A model generated the notes under the pieces. The model saw only the letters and a program-made list of their open reading frames with translations. It searched no databases and was not told the origin of the DNA. The translations under genes were made by a program, and so were the position numbers. From NCBI GenBank assembly GCA_035353175.1, contig DAOPZC010000048.1:1-36375 (forward strand): a DNA stretch of 36,375 nucleotides, written 5' to 3'. Positions 1 to 7,919 of the stretch are shown here, piece by piece; the first letter of the stretch is position 1; every line of letters starts with the position of its first letter. The stretch comes from DAOPZC01 sp035353175 (lineage in GTDB: Bacteria; Verrucomicrobiota; Kiritimatiellia; RFP12; UBA1067).

Positions 1-655
1 TCAGGCAGTTGATCCACGGCAGGATCTGGCCGACCAGGGTGATCGGCTCCGCGACGGTGATCCCGTTCTCCAAACGGAGCGAGCTGCCGGTGCGGCCGTA
101 GACGCGTGTGCCGCTGTTGGTGCTGCCGAGCGCGTTCGCGTGCCGGATCAAGAGCCGGCAGCCGTTGCTGACGCTCGTGAGGCCCTCGTACGTGTTGTTG
201 CCTGTCAGGTAAAGCGTGTTCGTGACGGCGGCCATGAGGCCGCCCGGTCCGCTCAGCACGCCGTTCACCGTGAAGGAGGCGTTGGAGCCGAAGATCGTGC
301 GGCTGCCGCTCAGCGTGAGCGGCAGGTTGACGGTCTTGGCGCTGGTCGAGAGGTTGGCGATGTCGCCGTCCAGCGTGACGGCGTTGCCGCCGAGCGTGAA
401 CGCGCCCGCGCCGTTTTTGAACGTGATCCCCGCGTACGCGGTGTCCGCGCCGAGGTTGTTGTTGTTGCTGAGCTGCGTGGAACCGCCGAAGAAAAGCACG
501 TCGCCGGCCGAAGGCAGGGCCGAATCGCCGTCCCAGTTCGCCACCGTTCCCCAGTTGGCGTCGCTTCCGCCGCCGTCCCATGTCCTGTCCGCAGCATATC
601 CCGCGGTTGCGATGAAAGCCATGCCCAAACGAAGAACGAAACGGTCCATTTTCAT
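1..655 (-). CDS. Secreted autotransporter-associated beta-strand-repeat protein, 3' end outside window
   Basis: The reading frame starts at 655 and is open to the left edge, so at least 218 residues are seen and the C-terminus is missing. It begins MKMDRFVLRLGMAFIATAGYAA, a clear Sec signal peptide, followed by RTWDGGGSDANW, a typical opening of PVC-group beta-strand-repeat surface proteins. The rest is rich in Gly, Ser, Thr and Asn, and contains LSGPGGL and LYLTGNNTYEGLTSVSNG, which match the autotransporter-associated repeat (PATR-type) pattern. Start choice: AGAGG lies 5 bases upstream of the ATG at 655, and a second ATG two codons later is too far from it. A good sigma-70-like promoter lies 37 bases upstream. 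The likely location is the cell surface or outer membrane. The passenger function is unknown, and whether it ends in a barrel or a sorting signal cannot be seen. Confidence 0.8.
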   Translation of the reverse strand, partial: MKMDRFVLRLGMAFIATAGYAADRTWDGGGSDANWGTVANWDGDSALPSAGDVLFFGGSTQLSNNNNLGADTAYAGITFKNGAGAFTLGGNAVTLDGDIANLSTSAKTVNLPLTLSGSRTIFGSNASFTVNGVLSGPGGLMAAVTNTLYLTGNNTYEGLTSVSNGCRLLIRHANALGSTNSGTRVYGRTGSSLRLENGITVAEPITLVGQILPWINCL

Positions 656-691
656 TTTCACCTCTGACTTCATTTTCGACTTAACACTTTT

Positions 692-720
692 ATTCTATGG
701 CATATGGAAACCCAATTCAA
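692..720 (-). promoter_or_regulatory. Sigma-70-like promoter for the beta-strand-repeat gene
   Basis: Read on the minus strand, TTGAAT (720-715) is followed by a 17-base spacer and TAGAAT (697-692). Initiation would fall near 685, giving a leader of about 30 bases with an AGAGG ribosome-binding site before the ATG at 655. The spacing is ideal and the locally AT-rich stretch stands out from its surroundings. Confidence 0.6.
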
Positions 721-851
721 TAGATGAAATGTCATTTTTGACCTGATGCTGCCGCCTGGAAACAGCCCAAAATGGTTCTCGCGCATCGGGTCGGGCCTGC
801 GATAAACTATGACCGTTTTGTTAAGTGGTTAACGCCTCGCTGGACGTGACG

Positions 852-1337
852 ATGACGGATGCCTTACTCATCATGATCGGGATCCTCTGCCTGTTGGCGG
901 GCATGGCCGGGTGCCTTTTGCCCGTGCTGCCCGGTCCTCCGCTGGCTTTTCTGGGTGTGGTGGCACTGCATCTGACGGCGCGTGTCCAGTTCCCGGCCTA
1001 TGAGCTTCTCGGAGGCTTGCTGCTGGTCGTGGTCGTGCAGGTGGCGGATGCGGTGATCCCGGCCTTCGGCACGAAAAGGTGGGGCGGAACGCGTTGGGGA
1101 GTGGGGGGCTGCGTGCTCGGCTCGCTGATCGGCCTGTTCATCTTTCCGCCGGCGGGGTTCATTATCGGGTCGTTTGCAGGCGCCGTTGCCGGCGAACTGC
1201 TGGCCGGGAAGAGCGGGCGCGGAGCGTTCAAGGCGGGGGTCGGCTCATTTATGGGACTGCTGCTGGGCACGGTCCTCAAATTCGCGCTCTGCGGCCTCTT
1301 CGCCTTCTGGTTTTTCAGAGGGCTTGCGGCGGCGTGA
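852..1337 (+). CDS. DUF456 family small integral membrane protein
   Basis: This 161-residue very hydrophobic protein has the DUF456 layout. An N-terminal membrane segment runs into the conserved GCLLPVLPGPPLAFLG loop, followed by more hydrophobic segments and a Gly-rich hairpin (GSLIGLFIFPPAGFIIGSFAGAVAGELL) that is the signature of the family. The function of DUF456 proteins is unknown and the location is the inner membrane. I chose ATG 852 because family members start just before the first membrane helix. In-frame GTG codons at 825 and 846 could add 9 or 2 residues, and no convincing ribosome-binding site decides between them. It converges on the FadL-like gene, with 49 bases between the stop codons and no clear terminator. 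Confidence 0.8.
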   Translation: MTDALLIMIGILCLLAGMAGCLLPVLPGPPLAFLGVVALHLTARVQFPAYELLGGLLLVVVVQVADAVIPAFGTKRWGGTRWGVGGCVLGSLIGLFIFPPAGFIIGSFAGAVAGELLAGKSGRGAFKAGVGSFMGLLLGTVLKFALCGLFAFWFFRGLAAA

Positions 1338-1386
1338 GCGGTTCTGGGGCGCGGGCGGAAATCGCCCTGAAAAAGCCGGGGCGGGA

Positions 1387-2640
1387 TTAGAAGGATTTGC
1401 CGGCGGAGAGGGCAAAGATGTTGCAGAACCCGTCATCGAAATCCACCTCCGCGGAGCCGACCGTCCGGTCGACGGGCTCCACGATGATGAGGCCGTAGCT
1501 GCCGTAGAACTTCCACGTGCCGATCGCGTAGCCCAAGCCGGCGCTGACGATGTGGCGGTCGCCGGGCGGAAGCATCGTGTCGGTGTAGTCCTTGTCGATC
1601 GGGTCCATGTCGTAGACGTAGCCGCATTGGACGGACCAGCGCTCGGTGAGCAGGTATTCCGCGCCCAAGCCCAGGCGCCAGACGTTGTGCCAGTTCTTTT
1701 CCTCGGAGGTGTCGGGAAGCTGGGCGTTCTCGGTCGAGCCGAAGGTCATCGACAGGTCGTCGTACGTGCCCCACTCGGTGTAAATCGCGGTCAGCCCGAC
1801 GTTCAGTTTCTCGACGGGACGGTAGTTGAGGCCCGCGGTCCATGAGGGCGGCAGCTCGATCGCCCCGCGCGCGGAGGCTTCGCCGTAGGGGAGAAGGTTT
1901 GCGAGGGGGGTCGAGGAACTGACGACGTCGATATCGCCCTTGACCGTCTGCCGGACGCGCGACCGGTAAACGAAGCCGGCGTCGAGCGTGTCGGTGAGCT
2001 TGTATGAAACGGCGAGGTTATAGCCGTAGCCCCAGGAATCGCCCTCCACGTCGGTGGTCATGGAACCGTAGATCGGTGCGGCGGAGCTGATGCGAGTGTT
2101 GTCGTAGACCGTCTTATGGTTCTCGAACGACAGGTACATGGCGCGGAAGCCGGCGGCCACGGAGAGTCGGTCGGAGACCTTGTAGGCCAGGTTAGGGTTG
2201 AAGGTGACCGTTTTGAGGGTGGTCGCCGTGCTGCTCGACTTCAGCGGCCAGTCGCTGTCGTAGCTAGTGCCCAGCCCGTATTCGCTGTAGAGGCCGATGC
2301 CGATGAACCAGTCCTCCGCGAGCTGCTGCGACGCATAGAGGTGCGGGAGGGTGAACCAGTCGGCGTCGAGGTTGTTCTTGTCGTTTTTCGCCGTGACGTC
2401 CATGTCGGGGTGGACGACGCTCAGGCCGACCATGGTGTCTGTCCCTTTGAGGTCGGTCAGGTTGGCGGGATTGTAATAGTTGGCGGACGCGTCGCCGGTG
2501 TCTCCGACCAGTGCGCCGCCCATCGCGTTGCCGCGCGCGCTCGCCTCGTAGAGGCCGAAGCCTGCGGCCTGGACCCGGAGCGAGGTGACCGCGAGAAGGT
2601 TCAAGCCGAGAGCCACTTGCCATAACGCGTTCTTTTTCAT
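1387..2640 (-). CDS. FadL/OMPP1/TodX family outer-membrane transport protein
   Basis: The protein has 417 residues with a signal peptide (MKKNALWQVALGLNLLAVTSLRVQA). The mature N-terminus AGFGLYEASARGNAMGGA and the NPANL motif at residues 57-61 are hallmarks of the FadL family, whose N-terminal hatch plugs a 14-strand barrel that passes hydrophobic molecules such as long-chain fatty acids or aromatics. The body shows alternating beta-strand patterns. The C-terminus ends in Phe (AGKSF), the usual sorting signal for outer-membrane barrels. The length fits the family. An AAAGGCG-type ribosome-binding site lies about 10 bases upstream of the ATG. It is divergent from the oxidoreductase gene across 285 bases. 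The substrate cannot be told from sequence. Confidence 0.88.
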   Translation of the reverse strand: MKKNALWQVALGLNLLAVTSLRVQAAGFGLYEASARGNAMGGALVGDTGDASANYYNPANLTDLKGTDTMVGLSVVHPDMDVTAKNDKNNLDADWFTLPHLYASQQLAEDWFIGIGLYSEYGLGTSYDSDWPLKSSSTATTLKTVTFNPNLAYKVSDRLSVAAGFRAMYLSFENHKTVYDNTRISSAAPIYGSMTTDVEGDSWGYGYNLAVSYKLTDTLDAGFVYRSRVRQTVKGDIDVVSSSTPLANLLPYGEASARGAIELPPSWTAGLNYRPVEKLNVGLTAIYTEWGTYDDLSMTFGSTENAQLPDTSEEKNWHNVWRLGLGAEYLLTERWSVQCGYVYDMDPIDKDYTDTMLPPGDRHIVSAGLGYAIGTWKFYGSYGLIIVEPVDRTVGSAEVDFDDGFCNIFALSAGKSF

Positions 2641-2837
2641 AAAGAATCATCGCCTTTCATTTTCGACCGGCTGAGCGCCTTGTTGTTACTGAAACGTCGT
2701 AGATAACACTTCGACACTTTATGTAATTTTGTCATTATCCGCAAGTCCAAACAACCGGGAGGGCGATTGCCGGAGGCTGGCTCCCCCTCCTTTTCCCGTC
2801 CGCCGGACGAAACTTGCAGTTGCATTGCCCGCTCGGC

Positions 2838-2846
2838 TGCTATAAG
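2838..2846 (+). promoter_or_regulatory. Extended -10 promoter for the Gfo/Idh/MocA gene
   Basis: TGC followed by TATAAG (2841-2846) forms an extended -10 element. A TTGCAT at 2820-2825 could act as a weak -35, but the spacing of 15 is short. Transcription would start near 2852, leaving a leader of about 74 bases before the ATG at 2926, with AGAGGA at 2911-2916 as the ribosome-binding site. The rest of the 285-base divergent region shows no clear minus-strand promoter. Confidence 0.4.
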
Positions 2847-2925
2847 CTAAAAGCTCTTTTTTCACACTCGTATTCCGGGTCTTTAAGGATGATCGGGAAA
2901 AATAGTTCAGAGAGGATGATGCGTT

Positions 2926-4350
2926 ATGATGCAGTTCAATCGTCGTGATTTTGTGAGGGGGTCGTCGTTTGCGGCCGCCACACTGGCGCTGGGCGGATGC
3001 GACACGCTGTCGGGGGATTCGCGTTATCCCGCCGTGACCCGCGTGGCACCCAAATTCCGCAAGCCGGGAGAGAAGCTGAACATCGGCGTCATCGGCGTGG
3101 GCGGCAAGGGCTGGTCCGACTGGATGCCGATGTTTGAGAACGGCGAGAACATCGTGGCGCTGTGCGACGTGGACCGCGCCCCGATCGACAAGGCGCTGGC
3201 CGAGATCGAGAAGAAGGGCTTCAAACCGTCGCAGGTCAAGTGCTACAGCGATTTCCGCAAGATGCTCGACGAGTGCAAAAACCTGGACGCCGTGACGGTT
3301 TCCACGCCCGACCACATGCATGCTCCGGCCGCGATCCGCGCGATGAAGCAGGGCTGCAACGTCTACGTTCAGAAGCCGCTGGTGCGCACGATTTGGGAGG
3401 CGCGCTATTTCGAGAAGGTGGCCAAGACCTGCGGCGTGGTGACGCAGATGGGCAACCAGGGCAGCGCGGGCAACGGGCTGCGCCGCAACGCCGAACTGCT
3501 GCAGCGGGGCATCCTCGGCAAGGTGACGGAGGTGCACGTGTGGACCAACCGCCCCATTTGGCCGCAGGGCATCGCCCGGCCCGAGGGTTCGGACCCGATT
3601 CCTGAGACGCTCGACTGGAACAGCTGGCTGGGCACGGCGAAGGAGCGGCCGTTCAAGGCGGGCGTGTACCACACCTTCAAGTGGCGCGGCTTTCACGACT
3701 TCGGCACCGGCGCGTTCGGCGACATGGCCTGCCATACGATGAATCTGCCGTTCCGCGGTCTGAAGTTGGGCAAGGTGGTGTCGGCCGAGTGCATCCAGAT
3801 TGAAGCGAAGAACGACTCGACCTATCCGAGCAAGAGCGTCGTCAAGATGATCTACGCGGCCCGCGGCAGTCAGCCCGAGGTGACGCTCTACTGGTACGAC
3901 GGCAACCTCAAGCCCTCGGCGGAGATCATGCCGCAGGTCATCGCCTCGCTTGGCGAAGTGCCGAAAACCGGCTGCCTGATCGTCGGCGACAAAGGCATGA
4001 TCTGCAGCACCAACGACTACGGCCAGGAGGCGTACATCGGCTTCAAGGGCGACGAGAAGATGCGCTCCATGTCTAAGCACGAGGCGCTTTCCGAAACGGC
4101 CATGCCGCCGAAGTTCCGCCCGAACAAGAGCAACCACTACCTCGAGTTCGTCAATGCCTGCAAAGGCGAGGACGTCTGCTTCTCGGATGTGGACCACTCG
4201 GTGCCGATGCTCGAAGGCATGCTGGTCGGCTGCATCGCGCAGCAGGTTCCCGGCAAGCTGCTTTGGAACAGCGACGCGCAGTCGTTCCTCAACAACCCGG
4301 CGGCCAACGGCCTGCTCAAGCCGTATATCCGCACGGGGTGGGAGTTCTAA
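2926..4350 (+). CDS. Tat-exported Gfo/Idh/MocA family NAD(P)-dependent oxidoreductase
   Basis: The protein has 474 residues. The N-terminus NRRDFVRGSSFAAATLALGGC combines a twin-arginine motif (R6-R7) with a lipobox-like LGGC ending at Cys25, so export through Tat and possibly lipidation is expected. A Rossmann fold follows with GVIGVGGKG (54-62). The conserved catalytic-lysine region is VQKP (Lys150), where the family usually has EKP, and GDMACHTMN carries His270. These enzymes oxidise or reduce sugars and sugar-like compounds with NAD(P). Exported versions, abundant in Verrucomicrobia and Planctomycetes, usually act on glycans with a tightly bound cofactor. Start 2926 was chosen for its spacing to AGAGGA; ATG 2929 is possible. 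It appears monocistronic and ends at a strong terminator. The substrate is unknown. Confidence 0.88.
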   Translation: MMQFNRRDFVRGSSFAAATLALGGCDTLSGDSRYPAVTRVAPKFRKPGEKLNIGVIGVGGKGWSDWMPMFENGENIVALCDVDRAPIDKALAEIEKKGFKPSQVKCYSDFRKMLDECKNLDAVTVSTPDHMHAPAAIRAMKQGCNVYVQKPLVRTIWEARYFEKVAKTCGVVTQMGNQGSAGNGLRRNAELLQRGILGKVTEVHVWTNRPIWPQGIARPEGSDPIPETLDWNSWLGTAKERPFKAGVYHTFKWRGFHDFGTGAFGDMACHTMNLPFRGLKLGKVVSAECIQIEAKNDSTYPSKSVVKMIYAARGSQPEVTLYWYDGNLKPSAEIMPQVIASLGEVPKTGCLIVGDKGMICSTNDYGQEAYIGFKGDEKMRSMSKHEALSETAMPPKFRPNKSNHYLEFVNACKGEDVCFSDVDHSVPMLEGMLVGCIAQQVPGKLLWNSDAQSFLNNPAANGLLKPYIRTGWEF

Positions 4351-4404
4351 GCGGCGCACGGCGTGTTTGCCCATTCGCCTGAACACGGGGAATGGGCGTG
4401 AGAT

Positions 4405-4440
4405 ACCGCGGGGAGGGGAGCCTCCCTGCGGTTTCGTTTT
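4405..4440 (+). terminator. Intrinsic terminator after the Gfo/Idh/MocA gene
   Basis: A 12-bp stem (4405-4416 pairing with 4421-4432, including one G-T pair) closes a 4-base GGAG loop. It is followed by TTCGTTTT. It lies 55 bases after the stop codon at 4350 and separates this gene from the 4506-8615 gene run. Confidence 0.85.
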
Positions 4441-4471
4441 CAACTTCCCTACTGCGCCGCACCGCGGAATA

Positions 4472-4480
4472 TGGTATAAC
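4472..4480 (+). promoter_or_regulatory. Extended -10 promoter for the methyltransferase-kinase-hisI run
   Basis: TGG followed by TATAAC (4475-4480) forms an extended -10 element. No good -35 is seen. Initiation would fall near 4487, about 20 bases before the ATG at 4506. It sits just after the terminator at 4405-4440, as expected for a new transcription unit. The leader has no obvious Shine-Dalgarno sequence. Confidence 0.5.
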
Positions 4481-4505
4481 GGCCGCACCTGTTAACTGAC
4501 TAGCT

Positions 4506-5762
4506 ATGAAGATCTGGAAAGACACCTATCCGCTGATTATCTCGTGCGCGCGCGGGCTTGTTCCGCAGACGTCCAAAGAGCTGAGCCGCCTCGGCTACGA
4601 GGTCATCGATTCGACGGAGAACACCGTCGTCGTCCGGGGCAACATGCGCGACATGATGACCCTCAACCTGCAGCTCCGCACGGCCCACCGCATATTGGTG
4701 CCGCTGCTGCGGTCCCAATGCGGCAATCTCCGCTATTTTTACAACGACGTCTATTCGATCGACTGGGAGAACCTGCTCGAAGCCGACGGCTATTTTACCG
4801 TCAACTCGGTGGTCCGCAACGACACGATCCGCGACACGCGCCTGCCGTCGCTCACGGCCAAGGACGCGATCGTGGACCGCATGCGCGACAAGTGCGGCGG
4901 ACGGCCCGATTCGGGGCGCGAAACCCATGGCGCGGCGGTGTTCGTCTATTGGCAGGACGAAGAGCTGATCGTTTACATCGACACCACGGGCGAACCGCTT
5001 TCCAAGCGCGGGTACCGCAAGCTGCCGGGGAAGGCGCCGATGCAGGAGACGCTCGCCGCGGGCTGCATCTTGGCCTCGGAGTGGGACGCCGCCTCGCCCT
5101 TCGTGTCTCCCATGTGCGGCAGCGGGACGCCCGCCATCGAGGCCGCGCTCTTGGCGCTCAACCGGGCGCCGGGCAGTTTCAAAAGCCACTTCGCCTTCAT
5201 GGCGCTCAAAGACTACCGCATTACGATTCCCGGCGAGCAGGCCGGCAAGAGCGTGCGGCAGCGCTTCGGCGCATCGCCCGAACAGATCTGGAAAGACATG
5301 GTCGCTACAGCCCGCGAACAAGAGCGCAGGCAGGGCCTGCCGCCGATCATCGCCACGGACATCGATCCCGAGGCGGTCGAGACCTCGCAGATGAACGCCA
5401 TCGCCGCGGGCGTCTCGGAGTATATCACCTTCGGCGTGTGCGATTTCGCCGCCACCAAACTGCCGCCGCCGCCCGGCGTGATCTTCATGAATCCGGAGTA
5501 CGGCGAGCGTATGGGTGCCGAACAGGATCTGGAGCCGCTCTATGGCCGCATCGGCGATTTTCTGAAACAGAAGTGCACGGGCTATACGGGGTGTGTCCTC
5601 ACCGGCAATATGGAGATGTCGCGCAAGATCGGCCTGCGGTCGGTGCGGCGTGTGCCCTTCTACAACGGTCCGATCGAGTGCCGCATGGTGGTGTTCGACC
5701 TGTACGAGGGCAGCCAGAGGGACGGGCCGGAGGACGACGGCGCCGCGCGCGAAGAACGGTAG
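4506..5762 (+). CDS. THUMP-domain class I SAM-dependent RNA methyltransferase (RlmL/YpsC family)
   Basis: The protein has 418 residues. The N-terminal third is the ferredoxin-like plus THUMP RNA-binding region, ending in the family signature GEPLSKRGYR. The C-terminal two-thirds is a Rossmann methyltransferase with MCGSGTPAIEAALLA (motif I, residues 203-208 onward) and IIATDIDPEAVETSQMNA. Family members such as the N-terminal half of E. coli RlmL make N2-methylguanosine in 23S rRNA. The catalytic motif here is NPEYGER (329-335) rather than the usual NPPYGER, so one core proline is replaced by Glu. The last roughly 15 residues are charged and probably disordered. It heads a run with the nucleoside kinase 35 bases downstream. 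The family call is firm; the exact target nucleotide is not. Confidence 0.85.
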   Translation: MKIWKDTYPLIISCARGLVPQTSKELSRLGYEVIDSTENTVVVRGNMRDMMTLNLQLRTAHRILVPLLRSQCGNLRYFYNDVYSIDWENLLEADGYFTVNSVVRNDTIRDTRLPSLTAKDAIVDRMRDKCGGRPDSGRETHGAAVFVYWQDEELIVYIDTTGEPLSKRGYRKLPGKAPMQETLAAGCILASEWDAASPFVSPMCGSGTPAIEAALLALNRAPGSFKSHFAFMALKDYRITIPGEQAGKSVRQRFGASPEQIWKDMVATAREQERRQGLPPIIATDIDPEAVETSQMNAIAAGVSEYITFGVCDFAATKLPPPPGVIFMNPEYGERMGAEQDLEPLYGRIGDFLKQKCTGYTGCVLTGNMEMSRKIGLRSVRRVPFYNGPIECRMVVFDLYEGSQRDGPEDDGAAREER

Positions 5763-5797
5763 AGGCGCGGCATGCCGTGCCTTTCTGGAGAATCGAC

Positions 5798-7462
5798 ATG
5801 CATGCGATAACGGTAACGGTAGAAGGTCAGCAGCCGATGGTGGTGGCCGCCGGCACGCGCATCAGCGAATTGCTCCCGTCCGTCAACGACGGCGGCTTTC
5901 CGGTGCTGGGCGCGATCGTGAACAACATGGTGCTGCCGATCTTCCTGCCGCTGGTCGCCGAGGCCTCGATCGCGCCGCTGACCATTCTGGACCCGTACGG
6001 CTGGGACATCTACCGCACCTCGCTCTGCTTTCTGCTCGCCAAGACCGCGCATGAGCTGTATCCCGGCGTCGAATGCCGCGTGCGCAACTCGGTCGGCTCG
6101 GGGCTCTATTGCACCATGGCTTGGCCGGACGTTTCGCCGGAGGCGGTCGAGGCGAACGTCAAAAAGATGAAGCAGGCCATGTGGGCGACCGTCCGTCAAG
6201 ATTTGCCCATCACGTCCGAGACCGTTTCTTACCAGGCGGCGGTTACGCTCTTCCGCCAGACGGGACAGGTGGACAAGCTGAATCTGCTGGCGCACCGCAA
6301 CCCGCCGGTCGTCTGCCTGACGCGCTGCGGGGCGTTTTTCGAGCTGAGCCAAGAGCCGTTGGTTGCGCGGACCGGCGTGCTGGAGATCTTCGATCTGCTG
6401 CCGCATGCGCAGGGGTTTGTGCTGAATGTCCCGACCTCCGCGAAGCCCCGCGAGCTGCCGCCGCTGCCTCCTTTTGAACACCTCTTCAAGGTTTATCAGG
6501 AACACATCGGGTGGGGCAAGATCGTCGGGATTACCACCGTGGGCGAACTCAATCAGGCGGTGATCGAGAAGCGGGTCGATGATTTCATCCACACCGTCGA
6601 GGCCCTGCACGACAAGAAGCTGGCCCGTATCGCGGACGAGATCGCGCAGCGGAGGCCGGCCGTGCGGCTCGTGCTGGTCGCGGGGCCCTCTTCTGCCGGG
6701 AAGACCACCTTCTCCAAGCGGCTCGTCACGCACCTGCGCGTGAACGGCTACAAGCCGGTGCTGATCTCGACGGACAACTATTTCGTGGGCGACGCGCACA
6801 ATCCGCGCGACGCGGCCGGCAATCTCGACTACGAGCATATCGAATCGATGGATCTGGCGCGGCTCAACGGCGACCTCCTGCGCCTGATGGCCGGCGAGCC
6901 CGTCCATCTGCGCGCGTTCGATTTCAAAAAGAAAGAGGGCTATGACCAGGCGGATCCCACGCGGTTGCCGCCCAACGGCGTCATCGTGATGGAGGGCATC
7001 CACAGCCTGAACCCGCAGCTGACGGCCGATGTGCCGCGCGATCAGAAGTTCCTGATCTACATCAACGCGCTGACGCAGCTCGGAGTGGACAGCAACAACC
7101 GCATCTCGACCACGGACACGCGGATCATCCGGCGCATGGTCCGGGACCACCAGTTCCGAAACCGGCCGGCGATCGACACCCTTCGCATGTGGCCGTCGAT
7201 CGCGCGCGGGGAGAAGCGCTGGATCTACCCGTATCAGCATCTGGCCGACGCGGTTTTCAACTCCGCCCTCGACTACGAGCTGGCCGTGCTCAAACCGCTG
7301 GCCGCCCCGTTGCTGAACCAGATCAAACCTTGGGATGAGGCCTATATCGAGGCTCGGCGCCTCTCCGGTTTCCTGCATAACTTTTCGTCGCTGTCGCCGG
7401 ACATTGTGCCGGGGGACTCGATTCTGCGCGAGTATATCGGCGGCAGCCAACTGAAGTACTGA
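5798..7462 (+). CDS. Nucleoside (uridine) kinase-like protein with N-terminal TGS/ThrRS-editing-like region
   Basis: The protein has 554 residues. The N-terminus (about 1-60) looks like a ubiquitin-fold TGS domain. The next section resembles the second additional domain of threonyl-tRNA synthetase seen in this kinase family. The C-terminal half is a P-loop phosphoribulokinase/uridine-kinase domain with AGPSSAGKTTFSKRL (from about residue 295), ISTDNYFVGD and VIVMEGIHSLNP. The expected reaction is ATP-dependent phosphorylation of a nucleoside in the cytoplasm. The length matches the fused family. Start 5798 is supported by GGAG at 5787-5790, 7 bases upstream. The frame is open further 5', but that part overlaps the methyltransferase and has no coding character. 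It is followed 29 bases later by hisI. Substrate specificity is inferred from the family only. Confidence 0.85.
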   Translation: MHAITVTVEGQQPMVVAAGTRISELLPSVNDGGFPVLGAIVNNMVLPIFLPLVAEASIAPLTILDPYGWDIYRTSLCFLLAKTAHELYPGVECRVRNSVGSGLYCTMAWPDVSPEAVEANVKKMKQAMWATVRQDLPITSETVSYQAAVTLFRQTGQVDKLNLLAHRNPPVVCLTRCGAFFELSQEPLVARTGVLEIFDLLPHAQGFVLNVPTSAKPRELPPLPPFEHLFKVYQEHIGWGKIVGITTVGELNQAVIEKRVDDFIHTVEALHDKKLARIADEIAQRRPAVRLVLVAGPSSAGKTTFSKRLVTHLRVNGYKPVLISTDNYFVGDAHNPRDAAGNLDYEHIESMDLARLNGDLLRLMAGEPVHLRAFDFKKKEGYDQADPTRLPPNGVIVMEGIHSLNPQLTADVPRDQKFLIYINALTQLGVDSNNRISTTDTRIIRRMVRDHQFRNRPAIDTLRMWPSIARGEKRWIYPYQHLADAVFNSALDYELAVLKPLAAPLLNQIKPWDEAYIEARRLSGFLHNFSSLSPDIVPGDSILREYIGGSQLKY

Positions 7463-7491
7463 AGCACAACACCACACGAGGAGAAGACGAG

Positions 7492-7905
7492 ATGAGCAAA
7501 GAGCTGGAAGAGGGGACAACCCTGATGTTGGATTTCGCGAAGATCGCGAAGATCGCTGAGACCTGCAAGGATGCGATTCCCGTGGCGGTGCAGCACGCGG
7601 ATACGAAGGAGGTGATCTTGGTCGCCTACACCAACGAGCTGGCCATGAAGAAGGCGTTCGCCGAGCGCATGCTGATCCTCTGGAGCACCTCCCGCAACGT
7701 GCTGTGGGAGAAGGGAAAAACGTCCGGCGAGACGTTCGACCTGCTCGAGGCCCGCGTGAACTGCGAGCAGAACTCGCTGCTCTACATCGTGCGTCCGAAG
7801 CGCGGCGCGATTTGCCACACCAAGAACCAGAAGGGCGAGCCCCGCAACTGCTACTACCGCAGCATCGACATGGATACGCTGTCGCTCACCAACCTCGATC
7901 CCTGA
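7492..7905 (+). CDS. hisI: Phosphoribosyl-AMP cyclohydrolase (HisI) with altered metal motif
   Basis: The protein has 137 residues. HisI opens the purine ring of phosphoribosyl-AMP in histidine biosynthesis. Recognisable blocks are VILVAYTNELAM, STSRNVLWEKGKTSGE and the three zinc-ligand cysteines Cys91, Cys108 (ICHT) and Cys120 (NCYY). The usual DCDxD magnesium motif is here N90-C91-E92-Q93-N94, so all three aspartates are changed, while the neighbouring SLL core is kept. It may be a lineage-specific variant or a functionally shifted paralogue. No other his gene is nearby. GAGGAG lies 8 bases before the ATG at 7492. The stop codon is 14 bases before the next gene, so the two are surely co-transcribed. 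Confidence 0.8.
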   Translation: MSKELEEGTTLMLDFAKIAKIAETCKDAIPVAVQHADTKEVILVAYTNELAMKKAFAERMLILWSTSRNVLWEKGKTSGETFDLLEARVNCEQNSLLYIVRPKRGAICHTKNQKGEPRNCYYRSIDMDTLSLTNLDP

Positions 7906-7919
7906 GGAGACGCGGGACG

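Noticed and set aside
808..831. A 7-codon leader-like frame before the DUF456 gene (ATGACCGTTTTGTTAAGTGG...)
   Set aside because: It has no ribosome-binding site, no attenuator-like hairpins and no codon bias to suggest a regulatory leader.
1356..1370. A GGGCG/CGCCC hairpin between the convergent DUF456 and FadL genes
   Set aside because: The stem is only 5 bp and there is no U tract directly after it on either strand, so it is not a credible terminator.
2719..4488. A 589-codon minus-strand open frame over the Gfo/Idh/MocA gene
   Set aside because: It is an antisense shadow of a well-recognised oxidoreductase.
4544..5797. A 5' extension of the nucleoside kinase frame through the methyltransferase gene
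   Set aside because: The added 418 codons are a shadow of the THUMP methyltransferase. GGAG and the ATG at 5798 give a normal start and a family-typical length.
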